Assembly (NCBI GenBank): GCA_000320545.1
Contig: ADNK01000489.1
Coordinates: 184,999-248,998, forward strand
Length of the DNA stretch: 64,000 nucleotides
Source of the DNA: Bigelowiella natans CCMP2755
Lineage: Eukaryota > Cercozoa > Chlorarachniophyceae
Direction: 5' to 3'
Positions 58,821 through 64,000 of the stretch are shown here, piece by piece; position 1 is the first letter of the stretch; every line of letters starts with the position of its first letter. Both the position numbers and the translations under genes were made by a program. A model generated the notes under the pieces. That model was not told the origin of the DNA and did not search any database. It saw only the letters and a list, made by a program, of their open reading frames with translations.

Positions 58821-60366
58821 TCACGATCTCGGCGGTGCGTCATCAGACATGGGAGAAATCAACGGCGAATGATTTCCAATTTTATCCTCCACACCCAGAT
58901 TCTCGACGTCATCATCCGTCTCAGAGACCAGAATGTTCACCATCGCCGCATACACATGATAAAGATCCTGTGGCAAACAAAAACAGTCAGTATCAATACT
59001 CTTGCAACTTATTCCGCATTTACGAAGGGCATGCGGGACCTGTTGGAGTTGTGGCTTAAATAAACGTGTCAGGATAGTCTCCAGTCGCACCAGCTGCCGG
59101 CTGGATCCATCCAACCGACCACATATTCAATTAAATAAGTACACACCACACACACACACACACGCGCGCGCGCACTAGAGGGTATTATTGGAATTGATGT
59201 TTTCCATGCATGACTACGTCGTGATGATGTTATATCCGATTATGTTGTGCCTGACACCTATCTGTTTGGCAGATGCTGTAGGTCCTTTTTTCTGGAAATG
59301 GGGCTCATCTAGTTCACGCCCGGATGTTTCTCGGTCTGCTGAAAGTCCTCTTCTATTCCCCATGTCATCGTTCGCCTCCTCGTTGTTCTCTTCCTCCTCC
59401 TCTACATTCTCAGGAGCACTATTTGAGTCTCCATTCTCCCGCGGCTTTCCTCCCAAAATAGTGTCCATCTGGGGTAACAAAGATGGTGAAGATGATGATG
59501 AAGATGATGACGATGGCGGTGGTTGCAATATGGGAAAAATACATTCGCGCATACACACAAACGCACGCGTGCAACGCAACGCAACGCAACGCAACGCACA
59601 TATATTTCTACAAATTATTATACATAGCAAACTTATATTGCTCAAGACATGTGAGTATGTGTATGTGTGTGTGTGTATGCACCCCAAGATACAGTTGACG
59701 ATCAAACTCTTTCAAGTTGTTGAGGTTGAGCAGCATTCCGTTGATGAGCCCTCCATCGCCACCTGCTCCTCCAGATCCAAAGAACCCTGTTGTCGCATTC
59801 GAGTTTGTTGTTGTCGTACTGCTCACATCGAAGTCTTTGCTTGTATACATGGAGATACCAGCTGGCTCTGCCGTCGTCTTCTCCCTCTCCTCCTCCTCCT
59901 CCTCCTCCTCCTCCTCCCCCCTCTCCTCTTCCGTCATCATCATATCGGTGGAGTCAAAGCTGTCGTCACGAGCTCTCTCGCCCTCCCCCATTGACGATGA
60001 GGAAGACATTTCCCTAGGGATGATCGATGGTACGCTCTTCCATACAGGGTTAGTGTGAGCAAGATCCTCCTTGTAACGAATCACCAAAGAGCCCGGAATT
60101 TCTGCGTCATCCTGTTGAGGTGGTGGTGGGGGGGAGGGGATAAATTACGGTAGAACAACATATCTGAATAGTATTTCCAGTAATAAACAGGGTGGGACAA
60201 CAGCAGCATTGTATGCATTGATAACCACCATCCCTATAGTAGTTGCAGACAGAGATTCACTGACTTGTGTTTAGCTGCTTGCCTCCATACACGAACTATT
60301 CCTACTGTTTTTTACTATTTCTACTTTTACTACTGCTACTGTTATTGCTACTGCTGCTACTACTTA

Positions 60367-60406
<40 letters not shown>

Positions 60407-60771
60407 ATCATCACTACCGGTACGACAAGCCCATCTGTGCTGGTTGAGTAGCGGCGTGAGTGGTATGCGGAGAGGGGCATCATGGTTGAAGAGATCTACG
60501 CGAGCAAAGAAGAGGAGGAGGAGGAGGAGGAAGAAGAAGAAGAATAAGGATAAAAGGGTTGGTTGCGAGAAGAGAAATAATTGCAGCTGCGAACTATTGT
60601 TGTTATTGCTTACCCCAGATGTCATCGAGTGGAAACTAACCACCTAATAAACAAAAAAGAGCGACACGCAATCATCGGCAGTAATTGTGCCACGACGCAG
60701 ATAGCGGTGCACAGACAATGAGGATGGAGAGCAGAAGACAAAGCGTAGTGATTCTCCGTGCATAGTGAGTG

Positions 60772-60808
<37 letters not shown>

Positions 60809-61325
60809 CTCCGAGATGAATCTCTCACCGGTACGTCCTGCGGAAAAGGATGTTTTTTTATGAATTCTTTGCGAGAAGAATATGCCAAGTCCTCCACCGA
60901 TTGCCAGTCGCCGCGCAGATAACTAACAGATATGGCGGGCAGATAGAAAAGATGAAGAAGAAGAAGAAGAAGAAGAAAAGGAAGGAAAAATAAAAGAAGT
61001 GGTGTTGTATATCGTAAGAGCTATAACTGAAATTAAGTGTAATGATTGAGCGGAGTGTTGTAGACTCTTCTGGTGATCGGTCTGATATAAGTGGTGAGAA
61101 GACGAAGAAAGGGGAGGAAGAGTAGTCGCATGAACTTACTTTTCCACCCATCCTTTGAGTACATCTTGCAGCTGCCAGTCAGACAGGGCCTCCTGAAGAA
61201 GAAGAACAATAACAACAACAACAAGCCGAATACGATAGGAACGATGACAATAACAGTGATGATGATGATGCTAATCATTGATCTATCCGTTGTGGTTATC
61301 GTCTATGTGGTGCCGCTAATTCAAC

Positions 61326-61380
<55 letters not shown>

Positions 61381-62933
61381 AAGTAGGAGAATCGTGATTG
61401 AGCACCATTGTACCTTTGCCACCACGACAGCACCAAAACCACCACCACAACAACAATTGCAACTCCAATATTATAACAACGCACGTATCATGCTAGGTAG
61501 GACCTCAGCCAATGGAGCTCCTGCGTAAGGCGATTGCACTGTTATCAACCCTCTGACCATGCTTTTAACATCTAGTAGTGCAGTAATCCGCATAGCAACA
61601 AGTGATGACGACGACGATGATGATGATGATGATGATGATGATGAAAGGCGTTCGTGTGAGTTGTTTGTCACATATCCTCTCCTAACTCTCGTTCCCTTTC
61701 TCCATCCTCTCCCCCCCCCCCCTTCTTGGCATCTCTGTAACTGTTTCCAGTCTCTACAATCGTCTTTCCCTATCTGTCTTTGTTTTATCTCTCTCTTGTT
61801 GACTGCCGTGTTGTTGTTGTTGTCGTCGTTGTTGTTGGTGGTGTTATTGCTTTTTCTTATTTGACTCTGCTGCGACCTGGCTTCAAAGAAAGAGTTGCAG
61901 CAGCATCTACGCCTCCCTACATTTTGGCCAACATCTTAGCAAATCACTCTCCGTCACTATTATCCCCACAATCCTCTTCATCATCATCGTAAATTAAATC
62001 ATTAATCAAGGGAATAAAGCATTCGTATCCTGCTGATTATGAACAGCCAACACGAATACACTGCATCATCACTATGCGTCTATTCCCTCATCCACCCAAT
62101 CAACCGTCTTCATAAACAGGGAAATCATCGATGCAGTGCTGCTTGATTCTTCTTCCTCCCCTCCCTTTCTTTGCTAATCAGCATAGCATGTACTCGGCTC
62201 TACTAGACCTTGGAATGGCCGATGAGAATAACTTTCTTCCCATGAAAACGATTCATGCTCTGAATCTAGTGGGTGGAATAGAGAGATGAAGAGGGTTGAC
62301 AGGGGACAGAAGGATGAGCGCGGGCATGAAGAAGAAGAAGAAGAAGGAGGAGGAGGAGGAGAAGGAGAATCGACTTTTGTTTATTTGTTGCAAACAATAG
62401 TAGTGGTAGTGCACTTCCTCTCTTCCTCCCATTTACCGACGATGATTTGAGGAAGGAGGAGTCAATGTTGATGTCCTCATCTTCATGCCTACTAACAAAA
62501 CACCTACTAACTAACTAACTAACTAACTAACTAAGAAGAACCTCCTTTTCGAGAGACTGGACATTGTTGAGTACTGACCCCGTGCCAGATACGTTGGAAA
62601 TCGCCACCTCGCACCTCAATTTCATCATCATCATCATCATCGTATCATATAATAATATCATAAGATAATATCATAGGTAATCAATACTCTCACATTCCCA
62701 AACGACTTCAATCAATGAGGAGGAGGAGGAGGAGGAGGAGGAGGAGGAGGAGGAAAGGAAGAGTAGTAGTAGTAGTAGTAATAGTAGTAGGTGAATCTAT
62801 CTTGGTATTCGGTCGTCCACTAAATTCCAACAGAGCAAATCACACTAATACTACTACTTCTAATACCCCTCTCGTATCATGCAATCTGCCAGCGGCTTGA
62901 AGTACCCAGGGTACATTTCCCAAAGCAGCCTGC

Positions 62934-62966
<33 letters not shown>

Positions 62967-63070
62967 CATAGTAGTAGTTGAGTGAGCTAGGTGCTGCACC
63001 CTGCTACTGTTTGTGTTCCTTTTCCTTTCTTCGCCTCGAATACTACCAAGAGAAAGATCGTAATCATCCC

Positions 63071-63101
<31 letters not shown>

Positions 63102-63261
63102 GTCAAACCCAGGCACGAGGAGATAGGCGTAGGAAGTAGGAAAGAAGAGCTGCTCCGCCCGGTTGCAGAGTTGGTAAAACTTTCCAGTCGTATCCTTTGG
63201 TGGAGGTCATTGGTAGTAGCAGTAGTAGTAGTTGTAGAAGTAGTCATATGATTGATTATAG

Positions 63262-63334
<73 letters not shown>

Positions 63335-63486
63335 ACAGCAGCAACAAGCACCTTGGTTGGAGGCACAAGGCCTTGAAGCTCAGCTTCTTTCAGCCAACCC
63401 ATAGCCTCACCACCCTGATCGAAGCATTCATCATCCAACGCAATATTATCAGGATCATCATCAATTATCACTGCCATCACTCCTCG

Positions 63487-63521
<35 letters not shown>

Positions 63522-63885
63522 ATTGTTGTTGTTGTTGTCATGACACAGCCCTCTACCTTGCCATCTAAGCCTGAACGAGAGAGGATGTAGTAGGCCGTTG
63601 CGTAGACGTCTTGAAGCTACGATCATCATGGAAATAGAATGGAAGAGAGGATGATGCAACCAGCTAGAGAAATCAGTAGCAGCGAGTCATATGTTTCCAC
63701 GTGAGGGACAACGAGAAGAAGGAAGGAAGGAAGGAAGGAGTGCTGAGTAGAGGTCTTGTGACATACATAGTAGCAGTAGAAACAGGCATGGCTACCTGCC
63801 GAAGTGTTTCCTGCAACTCCACCACTTTCCCCTCCCCTAATCGAGAGGTCACCACATCCCTTGCTCTCCAAATATTGGTAGTCGC
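58821..63885 (-). CDS. Alpha/beta-hydrolase lipase, plant type (GHSKGG)
   Basis: Exons in phase: 63109-63179 with 62867-62929 (LLVPGLLWEMYPGYFKPLAD), 62542-62614 (CEVAISNVSGTGSVLNNVQS), 62209-62265 and 61877-61916 (KKVILIGHSKGGVDAAATLS), 61504-61571 (MVRGLITVQSPYAGAPLAE), 61140-61192 (EALSDWQLQDVLKGWVEN), 60829-60922 (YLRGDWQSVEDLAYSSRKEF), 60614-60643 (VVSFHSMTSG), 59683-60111 (DDAEIPGSLVIRYKEDLAHT). GHSKG is the nucleophile elbow with catalytic Ser; the His of EDLAHT sits where the catalytic His lies in plant relatives. Upstream exons at 63557-63609 and 63796-63885 (DVYATAYYILSRSGLDGK) probably belong, and the 5' end may lie beyond the window. Downstream, a poly-Glu/Ser exon, 59280-59468 (MDTILGGKPRENGDSNSAPE) and 58821-58967 form a low-complexity tail whose last junctions are not resolved. 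Substrate unknown. Confidence 0.75.
59574..59599. repeat. (CGCAA)n pentanucleotide repeat
   Basis: Five CGCAA units inside an intron of the lipase gene, between the 59683-60111 and 59280-59468 exons. Confidence 0.9.
60372..60408. repeat. (CTA)n microsatellite
   Basis: CTA array in the lipase intron between the 60614-60643 and 59683-60111 exons; a GT array at 60773-60806 lies in the previous intron. Confidence 0.95.
61325..61378. repeat. (TA)n then (GA)n composite
   Basis: Intronic composite tract in the lipase gene; a GAT array follows at about 61615-61643. Confidence 0.95.
62505..62534. repeat. (CTAA)n tetranucleotide repeat
   Basis: About seven CTAA units lie just downstream of the donor of the 62542-62614 exon. 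A GGA array at 62716-62753 and a GTA array at 62935-62966 lie in neighbouring introns. Confidence 0.9.
63266..63330. repeat. (TA)n then (TG)n composite
   Basis: Composite array in the 5' part of the lipase gene; a TTG array follows at 63486-63538. Confidence 0.95.
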
Positions 63886-63889
63886 CTTT

Positions 63890-64000
63890 GATGTTGCTTT
63901 CCTTGAGATTCAGCCCTTAGGGTCAAGTAGTCATAGAATCAAAAACAACAACAAAAAACAACAAACAACAACAAACAACAAAGGAGAAAGAAGGGAAATG
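63890..64000. other. Right edge, no feature supported
   Basis: CAACAAA-type repeats at about 63941-63980. This is presumably intron or 5' flank of the lipase gene. Confidence 0.4.

Noticed and set aside
1-64000. tRNA or rRNA genes
   Set aside because: No cloverleaf with a GTTCGANTC-type T-arm and acceptor stem, and no rRNA core sequence, was noticed; a dedicated scan would be needed to exclude a diverged tRNA.

Overview
This is nuclear DNA from an intron-dense microbial eukaryote, not a prokaryote or virus. Exons are mostly 30-170 nt, separated by GT-AG introns of roughly 45-200 nt, and microsatellites (TC, CA, TA, CAT, CTA, GCT and others) fill introns, gaps and even coding exons. No lineage can be fixed by reading alone. 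A CDPK-like kinase, an ACL5-type thermospermine synthase, a plant-type GHSKGG lipase, a DUF1996 ectodomain, BRICK1, BUB3 and kaptin together fit a free-living protist, plausibly an alga or stramenopile-like organism.

Layout. 1-1.9 kb: 3'-truncated N-myristoyl CDPK-like kinase (-). 2.3-3.1 kb: duplicated CA/GT-rich block. 4.6-5.5 kb: PDZ protein (-). 5.6-8.2 kb: two unidentified genes (-). 9.4-9.7 kb: BRICK1 (+). 11 kb: SRCR-domain gene (-). 12.8-15.1 kb: ACL5-like aminopropyltransferase (+). 15.8-16.5 kb: copies of a short dispersed repeat. 16.9-17.8 kb: basic, probably nuclear protein (-). 20.4-21.4 kb: VWA-domain protein without visible introns (-). 21.9-28.6 kb: kaptin homologue swollen by microsatellites (+). 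29.5-30.4 kb: coiled-coil protein (-). 30.9-31.9 kb: tail-anchored protein (+). 32.5-35.3 kb: DUF1996 / Thr-Pro stalk / SEA-like / TM / WW protein (-). 37.8-38.7 kb: unidentified gene (-). 39.8-46.7 kb: 30-exon coiled-coil protein (-). 49.6-52.0 kb: gene with a W...YY...PPxxGW module and hydrophobic exons (+). 53.8-54.4 kb: small multispan protein (+). 55.3-57.3 kb: BUB3 (-). 58.8-63.9 kb: alpha/beta-hydrolase lipase, 5' end not resolved (-).

Between genes lie islands (about 3.6-4.6, 19.6-20.35, 28.65-29.5, 31.9-32.4, 35.8-36.6, 52.2-52.95, 54.5-55.25 and 58.3-58.8 kb) that look unlike the genes: rich in short palindromes such as CTAG, CATG and GCGC, poor in microsatellites. Several carry the dispersed repeat, and one contains a long inverted repeat. 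The genes do not form one pathway. BUB3 (spindle checkpoint), BRICK1 (WAVE/Arp2/3 actin control) and kaptin (KICSTOR nutrient sensing) are ordinary eukaryotic housekeeping; the surface protein with a cytosolic WW domain is the most unusual product. Exon models were made by eye from splice sites, phase agreement and family resemblance; no search was run.
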